DNA from: Palaemon carinicauda
Lineage: Eukaryota; Arthropoda; Malacostraca; Decapoda; Palaemonidae
Direction of reading: 5' to 3'
Assembly (NCBI RefSeq): GCF_036898095.1
Contig: NC_090759.1
Location: 15,544,703-15,608,702, forward strand
Length of the DNA stretch: 64,000 nt
Below are positions 29,960 through 42,763 of the stretch, one piece after another; the first letter of the stretch is position 1, and every line of letters starts with the position of its first letter. The notes beneath the pieces are model-generated. The model saw only the letters and a program-made list of their open reading frames with translations, was not told the origin of the DNA and searched no databases. The translations under genes were made by a program, and so were the position numbers.

Positions 29960-32000
29960 ACTCCTTTGTAGAAATATATTTAGAAAAATGGGCTAAATGT
30001 ATACGGCACAGAAAAATTTTACCAAATGGAACTCTACAACCTAATTGGTTCAACAGAGAAATAGCCAATGCAATAAGAGGCAGAAAAAGGAAATATAAAT
30101 CAACGAGTCCTCAGCCTTCTATTCATAAAATTTCCGAGTACAAGAAGTCAAGCCGAAAAGTAGATAAACTAGTTAGAAATGCCAAGATCAATGAAGAGAA
30201 AAGAGTGGCATCAGCTAGTAAAGAAAACAGAAACGAATTTTTTGCATATGTAAACAGTAGAAAGGCAGTCAAAAACAACATTAGCCAATTAAGAGACTCA
30301 GAGGGAAATCTTATAACAAATGATTTGGAAAAAGCCAAACTGATGAATGCATATTTCACAATCGTATTCACTAGGGAAGAATCAACAGCCCTCCCCGAAC
30401 TAGCTATCAAATATGAAGGGCCACGACCATACATTTATGATGGATGATGTCAAAAAGAAAATAAACTAATAATAATAAAAATACTTTATTTCCAATATAT
30501 ACATTGGGTAAGTCTAGGGCACCAGGTCCAGATGATATTCATCCAAGAGAGATTATAGAACTAGAAGAAGAGATAACCCCACACTTTTACAAAATGTTCC
30601 GAAAGACAGTCAACAAAAGGATGGAAACTATGCAATGTTCCTCCAATCTACAAGAAGGGATAAAAAAAAAAACCTGGCAACTACAGACCTGTGTGTCTAA
30701 CTTCAGTGTTTTGCAAAATTTTTGAATCGATTATTGTAGTAGATTATATAGTAGAACACATAGAGAAAACAATATTCTGATAGACAGCCAACATGGTTTT
30801 AGACAAAGGAGACCATGTATGACAAACCTTTTGGAATTTTTACATATGTTTAGCATTTATGACAAAAGCAGGGCAATAGACATCATATACCTAGACTTTC
30901 AAAAGGCTTTTGACAAAGTTCCTCATAAAAAATTAAAGGTCAAAATTACAGCACTAGGCATTATCGACGAGCCAGGTCAATGGATCGAAGATTGGCTAAC
31001 AAACAGAAAACAGAGAGTTGTAATCAATGGAGAAGCTTCAGAGTGGGCAGTTGTTACAAGTGGAGTACCTCAAGGATCCATCCTTGGCCCATTGCTATTT
31101 CTGATCGATATTAATGACATAGATTTAGGGTTAACTAGTAGAATAGCCAAATGTGCCAATGATATAATTGACTAAAAATGGCCTCCTTTGCCTTCTTTTT
31201 AGAAGTGTCAAAATCAGGAGGCCGAAGAGGAAGAGGAGCAAACTCAGAAGACGTAGAAGCATTAAGAGAGGATCTAAAGAAGCTAGGAGAATGGTCCATA
31301 AAATGGCAAATGTCTTTCAACTGTGGGAAATGCAAAGGCATGCACATAGGTTATAGTAACCCACAATCAGCTTACTCACTGCTAGGTAATGAAACAGAAA
31401 ATGTGGACCAGGAGGAAGATTTCGGAATTATTGTCAGCAAGGATTTGAAGTTCAGCAAAGAGAGTATAAAAGCTGAAAGGAAAGCACAAAAGCTAATAGG
31501 TTACATAAAGAGACAATTCAAATCCAGACACAAAGACACTGTACTAGAGTTCAAACATCACTAGTAAGACCCCATCTAGAATACGGAGTCCAATTCTGGG
31601 TTCCGGGTATTCAGAAGGATATAGATAGACTGGAAGCAGTACAAACTAGGGCCATCAAACTAGTTCCAACACTAAGGCAATTTGGATATAGACGAAGGAT
31701 GGAACGTTTGAACTTATTTGATTTACAAACTCGATGACTAAGGGGACAGTTAATAAAGGCATTCAAAATTCTTAAAGGAATAACAAATGTGGATTACAAT
31801 AATCTATTCACACTTAGCACAAATGAGTCCAGAGGTAACGGATACAAACTGGAATTGAAAAGATACACCACTCAATGTGGCAATTTCTTTCCATACAAAA
31901 TAGCAAATACTTGGAATACACTTCCAGCAGATGTAGTAAACAGTAATATTGTAAAAGAGTTCAAGAATAAGTTAGACAAGATCAGAAGAACTCTCTAAAT
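29960..32000 (+). mobile_element. CR1/Jockey-like non-LTR retrotransposon relic
   Basis: Plus-strand blocks in order: linker (LQPNWFNREIANAIRGRKRK, about 30030; NEFFAYVNSRKAVKNNISQL, about 30230), RT (GKSRAPGPDDIHPREI at 30504; YLDFQKAFDKVPHKKL at about 30890; TSGVPQGSILGPLLF at about 31060), and a thumb/C-terminal region (KLGEWSIKWQMSFNCGKCKG at about 31285; FFPYKIANTWNTLPADVV at about 31890). The catalytic YADD is lost: CANDI followed by an 80-bp foreign segment. It lies antisense in a host intron. Confidence 0.75.
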
Positions 32001-32340
32001 GCTTAAAGTAAATCACTCTACCAAAGAGAAAGTAGTCTCTCCACAGATAGACTAAAAAGTCTTTGAGACACCCAAAATCCTTGTAATTCCTTGTAACTCT
32101 ATCTCTCAAAAAACTTCTAAGGCCTATTTGAATGACCTAAGGAATTCGATAACTCATTGTCGACGATCTACATTGAAGAACTTCCAGCACTACTGTGTGG
32201 TAATCACCTCACACTTTACCAGCCCTGAAAAACACTCCCCAATGTAGTTCTGAGTATTCCTTGCACAGGACCATACCTTTATCTATTCATATACATTGAC
32301 CAAACAATTTAGAAGTAAAAAAAATTAAAAACTATATTAC
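32001..32340. other. LINE 3' flank and intron sequence
   Basis: Probably includes the 3' untranslated end of the LINE. No ORF of note. Confidence 0.45.
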
Positions 32341-32475
32341 CTCCTCCATATTGGACAAATATATTTTTTCTTTGGCTTTTAGTTCCTCTTCCAAAGATGC
32401 AACTTGAGTATGAAGACTTCCTCGTTCTGCTTGCTTAACATGCAGTTCCTCCCTCACAGACTCTAAGGATGATAT
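32341..32475 (-). CDS. NuMA-like gene exon (45 codons)
   Basis: Acceptor TTGCAG before 32475 and donor GAG|GTAATA. Encodes ISSLESVREELHVKQ to YLSNMEE, coiled coil. Confidence 0.8.
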
Positions 32476-33802
32476 CTGCAATCCAAAGTAAATGTTTATA
32501 AGGTAATGGAATTTGGCATGCTTTAAATTTTAAATAACAGCTGATGTAAATTAACTCCCTTTGTATACCAAATGACCATGAATCGTTAAATGGTCCTCCA
32601 CAAAACACAACCTTTCTCAAGTTTAAAAGTAATTGACCTCTGATTAAATGCTAACTCTTAACCTACATCATCTCAAGTTCATGTCATTTCATCTCACTAC
32701 TTTTTTCATGTTTCCATTACCATCCTTATAACTGAAATGTATTATGCTTTTTCTTTTCCTCACAATAATCTGAACATCTTTGTTTTTCTGATATTTGCTC
32801 TTCATCTTAGGTGTTGCCGACTAAAGAATTAATACTACAATAATTTTGAAAAATTATATAAATGGAAGGTATATGGTAGGGTTTTAACACATGCAAAAGA
32901 AGAGCAGGGTTGGTTTAGACAAAAGAATTTTGAGGCACATCAAGTGTGTTATGAAACAGTTATAAAAAAAAATCTAATATGGGTAAAAAGATAGCCATCC
33001 TTGTGAAATATATATTATTAAGAGTCAAATTGTCTATGCAATTCCTAATTTTCTCCTATAATAGAATTGTCACAGATGGTGAGTGAAGCAAGAGTGAAGG
33101 GTGGTTGCATGTGCATGTATAGTAATTTATTAGCAGTCTTAAAAGTATATATGATTGTAGCAAACTCTATTAGAAAACATAGATAAAAAAGACTTGGGTA
33201 TGGAGAAAACTTGGAATCAAGATAATGATGGTGGTTTAACATCTTATGTGTAGAGTGATGGGCTATTGGAAAAGCATACAAAGTCAAATGGTGGAATTAG
33301 AGTTGTGAATGAAATAACGAAAGGTATATGTTCATAGATAATGCAGCATTGGTTGCTAATACAAAATAGAAAGTGATAAGAATGGAAAATCCTGTAAGTG
33401 TCAGTAGGAGGAGAATGTTGAAAGGTAGCATAATGAAGGTAAATGGAAACTAGGATGGAAGTAAATATTTATATGGATAGCAAACAAAGCAAGGGTTTGC
33501 CTTTTGTATATATTTGGGAGTAAACACAATTGATAAAATTAGAGGTTAAGAAGATATAGAGAAATTAGTCTCTGCAATAGGTTTAAAGGGTATGTGTCTA
33601 GTAAAAGGGAGATGCGAGGGAATTATGGCTAAAAAGAGGGCGGAACAGCAGTTATAATTAATGTCAGCCCTTTTCAAACAAGATTCAGCAACTCTTCAAA
33701 TACTACATGAAGTTAAGACACTACTTGTCACAGCATAACCAATTCTCACTCAGTTGAATATGAGGCACAGTATCTAATGGTCATAAATTAAGCATTACAA
33801 AC
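32476..33802 (-). other. Intron with possible RTE-like RT remnant on plus strand
   Basis: At about 33320-33640 the plus strand gives FIDNAALVANTK, then SRRRMLKGSIMKVNG and IYLGVN in the order expected of an RTE-type RT (FADDAALVA, RRKLKVN, YLGV). It is weak and heavily mutated. The rest is unassigned intron. Confidence 0.35.
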
Positions 33803-35434
33803 CTGATTCTGTAATCTAGTAAGTGAGGCATCCTTTTCGTGTAGGAGTTTCTTGTACATTTCCTCTTGTTCCTTCAATTTCTGCTCTGCTTCTTCCATTT
33901 TAGTCTTCAGGGTAGACTGCATTTCCTGGAGCTTTTCCTCAAGGCTCGTTATAATTTGAGACTTCTCAGCAAGATTTCTATTTAGTTCTTCAATAGTTTC
34001 CCTACTAGCTTTCTGAAGTTTATCTTTTTCTGCTACAATGTCGCCCAAATCTTTCTCTAATGTGCTTTCTTTCTCATTTAAGGTATCTTCAAAGTACTTC
34101 AGTTTAAACTTGATATCATCAATTTCATTATTGAGAGATTGGATTTGAATTAAGCTTGATTCCTCATTTTTTTCCAAGTTTACCTTTTCCTCTTTAAGAT
34201 TTTCAAGATACTGATTACTCTCCAGTAATTTTTCTTCAAGCTGTTTTATCTCCATAGTGTGTTTTTCTGCAATATCAACATTATTTTTCTTGAGTTCTTC
34301 AATTGCAATGTTCTTTTCCGATACACAATCACTTAGTTTTCTGATTTTCTCCTCATATTCTATTGTAACACTGGACATAGCTTGTGTACGTTCCAATTCA
34401 TTTCTTGCCATTTCTCCTTCAAGTAATTCAATTTTGCTACTTGCTTCTATATACATATTCTTGTACTTGACAAGATCTACCCTAAGCAATTCTACCTCCT
34501 GTTGCATCGACTCAAGAGACTCGACATGCTCTTTCTCCTTAGCTTTCAATACTTCTTCTAAGGACAAGCAAAGCGTCCTTTTGTCTTCTAGCTCTTTATT
34601 AAGCAACGATGTTTCTTTCTCAACAGATTCCTTGGATATGTCATAGGTCCTCTGCAAAGCAGCAAGGTCTTTCTGCGATGTTAGAAGATTCTGAAGGAGG
34701 GAGTCTTTTTCCAGTCTTATTGATTCGTTGTTTTCTTGCATCTTCTGCTGAAGCAGTGTCAACGTTTCTTCCTTGGCCTCTTGAATGTTCTTCAGCTGTG
34801 CTCTTTCTGCTTTAATCTGTTCAAGAGCATGTGCCTTTTCTTTCTCCAGATTCAAAATGAGTTCATCTCTTGTTGCAATCTCTTTAGCCTTTTCGTCTTT
34901 CAAAACTGTTATTACCCTATCCATTTCCTGCTTGAGGTTTTTGTAAGAATCCTCTTTCGCCTGTAAAGACTGTGACAAATCTCTTTGTTCATCTTCAACT
35001 TTTTCTTTAAGTGTATTCATTTCCTTTTCTTTTTGAACAAGAAGCTCCTCGTTTTCCTTTATGAGTTTTCTAGAACATGCCTTTTCCTCTTCACATTTTT
35101 CAAGATGCTCTTCCAATTCTTTCTTAAGAGAATTAACTTCAATTTGTTTCTGTTCCATTTCTTTCTGATGAGTCTCCTTCTCCTCACTATGAGTATGAAG
35201 AACACTTCCAACCTTCTCCTTCAGGCCATTCAAAGCATCTTCTTGTGTTTTCATCATTTCACTGGCGGATTTTCTTTCTTCCAAAAGAACTTTATTCAAC
35301 TCTATCTTTTCCTCTTCTAATATATCAAGTTTTTCCTTCTGATTTTCAAATTCTCTTGCAAGAGCCGCTAGTGCTACGCTGCGATCCTCACTTTCTTGTG
35401 AAATCTCCTTTTTCTCATTCTCTAATCCAGCAAC
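33803..35434 (-). CDS. NuMA-like gene giant exon (544 codons)
   Basis: Acceptor TTTTTTAG before 35434 and donor CAG|GTTTGT at 33802. Uninterrupted coiled coil with Leu/Glu/Lys heptads (VAGLENEKKEISQE to DASLTRLQNQ). There are no globular domains and no Pro-rich breaks. Internal similarity to the 36076-38226 exon (EEKVNLEK, LEEKLQE-type units) suggests growth by heptad duplication. Plus-strand open frames here are shadows. Confidence 0.85.
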
Positions 35435-36075
35435 CTAAAAAAAATTTGAGTAAATAAAATACAGTATAAAAAACCTAATTCTAATATTGCACTTATCATT
35501 ACCCCAAAATAATAAAATCATGACGGTCTCTTAACATTACAATAACTGAAATCAATATCATCGTATTCAATAAAAAAAAATATTAAAAATTTAAATTGCC
35601 CAACTTCCTTCAATTAAAAAAATGACTAATATCCGTGTTTTCTACAACAACTGGTAGCCAATTTTAAACATTTAATTTTCTTACAAACAATTCAACCAGA
35701 CAACTTAAAATCATACTTTGATTTTTTTAAAGAAAAAAAATCTAAGATGAATAAGATGGAAGGAAGTTGTGCAAAACTTAGCAATATTCTGATGGACAAT
35801 GTCGTTTGGGTGTTAAGAAGAAACCTGAAAGCATATGATTCCCTCTCAGCTTAAAAAGATGCAGGTCTAAACAGTATTGCTTTTATATAATGTTAAGACA
35901 AAAGCTGCAAAAATATTGTTGAGAAAAGCATAAAAAATATAGTACCAAAAGATGTAAAATGCTTTTATTTTTTTATTTTGTATATATTCTGGATGTTAAA
36001 AATCTCTAGCATTTTATAACAGATAATTTTACAACAGAAAGGATAGAAAACAAAAGTAAAACTGCCAATGCTTAC
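35435..36075 (-). other. Intron, nothing seen
   Basis: 641-bp AT-rich intron between the two giant exons. Confidence 0.7.
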
Positions 36076-38226
36076 TTGGTTATTCAAAAACGCAATCTCC
36101 TGATCATAATTTTCTTGCTTTTCCCTCAGCAAACTGTTAAGTTCTTGAAATTGCTTGGTCAGAAGAGCAACTTTCTGTTCATGTTTAATTTTCATTTGCT
36201 GGAATTCTACCTCAATACCACTAGCATTACTAACCCTTTTCTCTAGCTCAAATTTCCTCTCTTCAAACTGTTCTTCCTTCAGCTTCATTTCTTGTGTTAA
36301 TGATTCAATTTCTCTTGTATGCGAAGTTACCTTTTCTTCGAGATCTTTCACTTTATTGGTATAAGAGACTGCAGTTTCTCTCTTTTCTTCCTGTAAATTT
36401 TGTATTGCTTTTTCCTTTTCTACAATGCTTTCATTTAACCTATCAATTTCATTCTTCATATCATTCTGTAGATCCTTCAAGACCACACTGTGATCAGATA
36501 TCTTTAGTTTTAATTCTTCTTTCAAATCCTTAATCTCTGTTAGTAATTTACAATTACTGACTTTCTGAATTTCCTTGTCTTCTGTTAATGTGGCAAGCTC
36601 CTTTTGCAACTCTTCTACCGAATGAGAGTGCTGTTTTTCAGCATCTTTGATACAACCTTTCAGCTGATTTATTTCCGTTCTTAATGCTTCAATAGTCTTT
36701 GTTAATTCTCCTTTTTCAGTAGCAAAGGCATTCAGCCTCTCATCTAGCATAAGCTTTCCAGAATTTAGCAATTCCTCCTTAGATTTAATTTCCATATTTA
36801 ATGTATTATTTTTCTCTTTTAAAGAAACCAAATTTTCTTTCATTTCATTCTGAGCTGCCACTAGTTTTTCCTCTTTAGTTTTGAAGTCCTGGAGTATTTT
36901 ACCATTTTCTTCATTGAGTGATAGCTTAGTCATCTCAAGATCTTTCTTTAATTCACAATATGCATCCTCTAAAGTTTTCTTTTCAGTCCAGAATACTTCT
37001 TTGGCTTGTTCCATCTCCTGCTGCAATGCACCATGTTTCTCCTCTTTTTCTTTTAGGCTTTCACTTAATACATTCTTTTCCTGTAATAAGACCTCTATAG
37101 CTGCTCCATGTTCTGTTGTCATGTTATTAAGCATTCTTTCCTTTGACTCAATTTCAGTTAACATGTTAAACCTCTCTTTCTCATAAGATTCTTGAGACTC
37201 TTTCATTTGCAATTGGAGGGCTGCCATTTCTTTTACTTTAGTTTCAAGTTCACTTTTCACAGCCAATTCTTCCTTTTCAAATCTTACTGTGGTCACTCTC
37301 ATTTGTTCTTCCAATTTTATTAAGGATTCTTCTTTTAGCTTGAAGTTGTCCATTAATGCTACTTTCTCTTCATTCAACTGTTTAATTAGTGATTCCCTCT
37401 CCTCGAGTGTTGATACAAATTCAAGTTCTTTACCTCTCAGAATTTCATTTAATGAATTCTTTTCTTCATTAAAAGATCTTACTGTTTCTTCAATCTTTTT
37501 TTCCAAAGATACAACTACTTCCTTACCAGAATATAACTCTTTTTCCAAGTTTTCTTTCTCTGTAGCATACTTCTCCTTAAGCTCTACCAATTCTTTTTGC
37601 CTACAGTTTTCTGCAAATTTCCTCTCTTCTAACTCAGAAGTAAGTTTGGCTCTTTCCTTCTCGAACTCAGTCAATGCTAATTCTATCTGCTTGTTGAGGT
37701 TTCCAATAACCTCCTCCTTACTCAGTGTCTCTCCTATGAGGTTCTCTTTTTCTGTTCTAAGAGCTTCAATTTCTCCTTTACTGCTCTCCTCTAAGCATGT
37801 AAGGGTATCAATCAACTTTTCTTTTTGCTCTTTCATGAGTAAGAACTCATTTTTACATTCTGAAAGTGTCTTATCAAGTGCAACTTTTTCACTTGTAATC
37901 TTGGACACATTTACATTCATTTCTTCCTGTAGACGGAGGTTAACGTTTCTCATTTCTTCCAAGTTTTTCATCAGTGTGGTCTTTTCTTGTATAAATATCT
38001 CTACATCTTTTTCAATTTGTTGTTCCAGAAGAATATATTCCTTGGACTTGGCTTCGATATCGTTCAACAAACTGGACTTTTCTTCTTTCACAGCTGCCAA
38101 TTCACACTCCAAAGTACAAAGGGTGGCACTCTGATTAGTCAGTTGTTCCTTCAAAACTGTTTTTTCAGACCTCAAAGTATCGCATTCTCCAAACATCAAA
38201 TTTAGGGTGTTAGTAATTTCTTCAAT
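36076..38226 (-). CDS. NuMA-like gene giant exon (717 codons)
   Basis: Acceptor TTGCAG before 38226 and donor CAA|GTAAGC at 36075. Entirely coiled coil from IEEITNTLNLMFGECD to QEIAFLNNQ. Rich in Lys/Glu with few aromatic residues, as in spindle-pole and Golgi rod proteins. No ATPase, motor or zinc motif. This exon alone would make a rod on the order of 100 nm if fully helical (geometry, inference). Confidence 0.85.
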
Positions 38227-38806
38227 CTGCAATAAAAAGTAAATAAAAAGAATTAACAAAGTTACCAGTGATGAAATTTCTTTTATCGCCTAAGTATTTA
38301 TCGATATGAGGAGCAACAAACATATCTTAATAATCTAGGTATAGCAAATAATAAAAATCCTACATTATTGTATAAAAGAATGAGATCATAAAAGTTTTGT
38401 AAACAATGCACAAGTTTCAAAAAAGCAATCCATGACATATATACATCAATTTTCTCATAACTACACCACTGACTTACTCCGAGCAATAAACAAAATGGGA
38501 ACTTAAAAAGACTATAAATCTAGTTATAAAAAAAAATAAAATGGGTACAGAAGATTAAAAACAATGCAAGGCATTTGGGAGCTAAAGAACACTGAAAAGA
38601 ACCTTTCTATTACATACAGGGCCATGCAATAAATACATTAGTGTAACCCCTATATTGAAGCCTTCTAGAAATAAAACAGTTTAGTCTCTTTCATCACGTA
38701 AAAACCATTGCAATGGTAAATGAAAATATAAGAGAAATATGCAAAAATGCCATGAATATTTGAGTGACAAATGCAAAGTAGTAAAATAATGTACTTTATT
38801 GCTTAC
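38227..38806 (-). other. Intron, nothing seen
   Basis: 580-bp AT-rich intron with canonical borders. Confidence 0.7.
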
Positions 38807-39058
38807 CTTAACTTCATAGTTCTCTTTTAAATTTGACAACATAATCTTTTGATCTTCTTTCATTGTTGCAACAGTTGCAGTAAATTCTTTCTGCAAGGAA
38901 TTCTTTGCTTCCATGACCTCCTGCAGTGTTGCCTTTGTGTTAGAGACTTCCTGTTGTGTATTAAGAAGTTGGTTTTCTACCATTTTATATTGGTCATCTA
39001 GTGAGGATAACTTTTTCTGCAAGTCAGAAGTTACAGCTTCCCTTTCCAAGATGTTACG
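38807..39058 (-). CDS. NuMA-like gene exon (84 codons)
   Basis: Acceptor TTATAG before 39058 and donor AAG|GTAAGC. Encodes RNILEREAVTSDLQKK to NLKENYEVK, coiled coil. Confidence 0.8.
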
Positions 39059-39079
39059 CTATAAAGAGAGAACAATAAT

Positions 39080-42000
39080 CAAAATAAGAGTAGAGCAAAA
39101 TGAACAAATTTTGGTCGTGAAAAATAGAAATATTGCAATAAATTATACTAATGGCAGAAGACCTAAAGTGGTTTATAAAAATACACATAGCTGGTTAAAT
39201 GAAGGTGATGGGAATAAAAAAGACCAGAAAGTAAGAATTAACAATGCTCAATGCAAAATGGATAAGAGAAGTTAACTCCACATGGGATGAATTAAAACAG
39301 ATTTTATTCTGAAGTGATGAACTTAGGGCATCAAAAAAGGATTCCACTATTCTGCCAGGCACAAAGGATTAATAAAAATTGTCAAGAAAAAATTGAAATC
39401 TATGGAAGACACAAGCAAAAAGATTAGTGTAACATTAGAGAATAAAGATAAAGAAGACATTCCACAATAAGAGATTCTATAGGATATAAAGAAGACAATC
39501 AAAGAATAAAGATATTCTCCAAGTCATACCAATGTAAAGGCAACGGGCAGGCTAGGGAGGTATAAAAGGAGAAGAGTATGGAGTTCAAAACCAGGTGACA
39601 TGGAAAAAGATGATGCTGTCCCCTTTTTTTCATCTTTGCCTCCTATTTGCTGGTTTCCAACAATTCTCTCCTTTTTTTGCAAGAATATTTAGCTGATCTG
39701 ATGTTGAAAGTGGCTCAAGCAGTAGTTCCCCTTTTAGAGACGCCAGATTTAACTAGTTTTAGGATCTATTTGTGTGTGTATTGGTATTTGGAAAGCTTCA
39801 AATGCCCCTGTTAGGGATATTTTGGGATGAGAAGTTAGCTAGTTTGCATAGGATTATAATGAGTGTAGACGATCAGATGTGAATCTATAAAAGAAATGAA
39901 TTGATCAACTGAAAAGCATGAAAGATGGCATAATCTATTGAAAGAAGAACAAGTTTGAAGATGTGAGGATGGAGAAAAATGATACTATAATGTATGCACA
40001 TAGACAGAAGACTTTAGCAAGGAATAAATTTGGCAATGAGAATATAAATGAATGCAAGGCACTGGAGATGAAGTTCCTTGCCATTGTACCTGCCAGTATG
40101 TTAGTTTATTAATCTAAAAAGGAAGGAGGAAATGAGATGTGCAAATGAAAGATTGAAATGGAATGTGTTGGAAATGGTGGAAAATTCCAAATTTGAAAGT
40201 GATGTGCATGTAGAAATTAATGTAGTGCGTAGGTGTGAAAGAAACTGAGTATGTGTTACATTTACAATGTTTGAGTGTTGTTCATTATAAGGGGGTTGTA
40301 GAGAAGAAGTGTTTATGATCACAATTAGGAGTTGAATAATGAGAAAGAGACAAAAATATTGATGTCTGTTTGAATAATCCAAAAGAGATTTGCATAAGTA
40401 TTAATGGAATCAGTGGTAGAATGACTTTGCTAATAAAGATAAAAGATATAGTGTTGTGAATAAATGTGACACAGGTGTGCAGATTTCCTTAGTGAATGCT
40501 GGTGTTTTTATGTGAGATAAAGAAATTGAACTGGGATATTCCAAGATGTGCAAGTAAGAAGATACATAGAATTAGAGGTGGTCATATAATTGCCTGAGAT
40601 GAAGTTTACAGTAAATATAGGTGATATGAAAAAGGTTGCATATACTTCTGCTGTTCTGAGAAATGAGTAAATGCCATATTCTTTTTTTATTGAGATAGAT
40701 TTTTTTTAGAATGATGAGTATAACTGAGGATGTAGGAAATTAATCATTGATGAGAAAGAATAAAGTAATTATAAGAATGCACAACGAGTGTGTTTGTGCA
40801 GCTAATTTTGTAGGTATGGCATGTATAGGGAGGAGTGATAGTGAATCTTCAGCATTGGAAGATATGGAAGAAATGCAACAGTCATGTCCTCAGACATGTG
40901 ATCTGAAAGACTACATTGAGAATGGAGTTTCTACTTCTAAATGGAAGGGTATATTAAAGAATTTAAGAGATTTACTGCAAAGTTTTATTTTGTTGAGGGT
41001 TAGTATATTCTGCAAGTGAATGGATGAAGAAGTGTATGTACCAGTATTTCCTGTGAATAGCACGACTGGAATGTGCAAAATTGTGATTGACAGATTTTCA
41101 CATATTGATAAGTTTAAGTTATGGGAATGTATGTAGGAGAGAATGTTTACACAGTATTGGAGTAAGAAATGTATGAATTTTGTGACAAGGTATGAGGCTT
41201 GTAAGAAAGGGAAATATCAAAGAATAAAGTCATACCTCTCGACACAAAAGAATCTGCTTACGAAATTTTCACTCTGCGAAATGAGATGCGAAGAATTTTA
41301 CAAATCGCATCACGAAAAATGTTTCGAGCAACGAAAGGAGGTACAGTACGAGAGCCTAACCATGTCCAAGACCGATTTTAAAATTCGCACGCCGCCAGCC
41401 CGTAAACTCGCTACCATCCTCCCTCGCTCCCATTGGTTATCTCCCTACTCAGATGCTTGTTACCACCATAGGATCCTGCTCTCCAATTGGTCATCGTCTA
41501 CTGTACTGTATTCCATCATGCATCTACGAATTGGCGTTCCCATTTCTTTTTGTTTCAGCTGCGGTATAGTACTCATTGACTTAGTGTTTGTAATTTTGCT
41601 TTCATAACTATTGTACTGTATTATGTGTAATATTACATTAGGTTATCAGCCATGGGTCCCAAGAAAGTTGCTGATGTCCAGGGAAAGAAGAGGATGAGGC
41701 TTTCTATGGAGATGAAGATGGAAATGGTCAAGATATACGAGGCTGGCATGCGGTGTGTGTGATCACGAAGGAATATGGCCGGCAGGCAGAAAAAGCTTGT
41801 TTGGACAATTTTTTTAAAGAAAGGCCTTCGGTACAAGCAGACCAAGTGCAAAATAAAAAACGAAAGAAAAGTGGAAGTGATAAAAATACGTAATTAAATT
41901 TAGAAAATACAAAACGTAAAGAAAAAAAAATTAGAAAAAGTTTATCATAAAGTTAAGAATTGATATTTCCTGTCATTTGTTTATGTGTTTCCTAAAATTA

Positions 42001-42760
42001 AGTGTTGATATTTTCTGTCATTTATTAATCTGTTTTGTAAAGTTAAGTGTATGTTTTCTGCCACTTTTTCTACCGTTTGTCATCCTCCTCTACCAACCCA
42101 CCACTTTGGTCTAGGCCATCGCCTCACTCCAAAGGCAAGGTTCCACATTTTTTATACTGTATTTTTACTGTTTGCTCTAATTATAAATTTCTTTTACAGG
42201 TAACCAATGATCAAGTTATTATTGAATGATCCAAATAATTTTTAGTCAATCATTAAGTACTGTATAGTGGAGAGTATCCTTTTTATAATCATTTAATGTG
42301 GTGTTTTTGTAAGGTCTGGAACGAATTAGGCTGTCTACATGTAAAAGGTGATTTACAAGACGTAAAATCATGTTACGAAAGCCACTACGGAACCAATTAA
42401 TTTCGTGTTGTGAGGCATTTGAAATAGTAGTGGATGGTTATGTTTTGTTGCCTGTGACTGCAAAGGGATACATTGGTTTGGTGATAATGGTAGACTATAT
42501 AAGTAAGTTTGCACATGCAATACTTGCAAGGAATAAAAGAAGTAAGAATATTACAATTAACAAATTAAAATTTGTTGCCTCTGTGTGTGTATGCCAATGA
42601 AAATATCAATCAAGTGATGATGGTCCTGAATGTGTTGCCATATGAATGCAGTGGGCCACTGATTGAATAAAGGATACACAGATGATGGACTGAATACTTG
42701 CACAGATTGATCTTAATCACTGTTTTGAACATTGTGATGTCTTATAAGAGACTATGCATT
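39080..42760 (+). mobile_element. Ty3/gypsy LTR retrotransposon relic (RT region lost)
   Basis: The plus strand preserves an aspartic protease context near 40400-40510 (NGISGRMTLLIKIKDI, then CDTGVQISLVNAGVF, with the DTG triad). Then come an integrase zinc region (HIDKFKLWE, FVTRYEACKKGKYQ; about 41100-41230, one zinc Cys changed to Tyr) and an integrase core start (VVDGYVLLPVTAKGYIGLVI, then MVDYISKFAHAI; about 42420-42540). The RT/RNase H part is essentially absent between 40660 and 40790. The zinc region and core are separated by a Tigger-like insertion, and an RTE-like copy truncates the right side. The 39080-40400 part is probably decayed gag but I see no diagnostic motif. Confidence 0.6.
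41233..42418 (+). mobile_element. Tigger/pogo-like DNA transposon, internally deleted
   Basis: At 41652 the plus strand starts MGPKKVADVQGKKRMR, then EMKMEMVKIYEAGMRC. This resembles the helix-turn-helix N-terminus of pogo/Tigger/Jerky transposases (CENP-B type) and then breaks by frameshift and stop. The ends look like divergent inverted repeats: ATACCTCTCGACACAAAA at the left, and at the right the reverse complement of TTTCGTGTTGTGAGGCAT. No DDE catalytic domain is left. It splits the gypsy integrase. Boundaries ±10 bp. Confidence 0.5.
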
Positions 42761-42763
42761 TGG

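Noticed and set aside
34257..35457. Plus-strand ORFs over the giant coiled-coil exons (also 36155-38205)
   Set aside because: Shadows of the Glu/Lys/Leu codons of the minus-strand exons. Phe/Ser/Leu-rich composition is typical of antisense of coiled coil.
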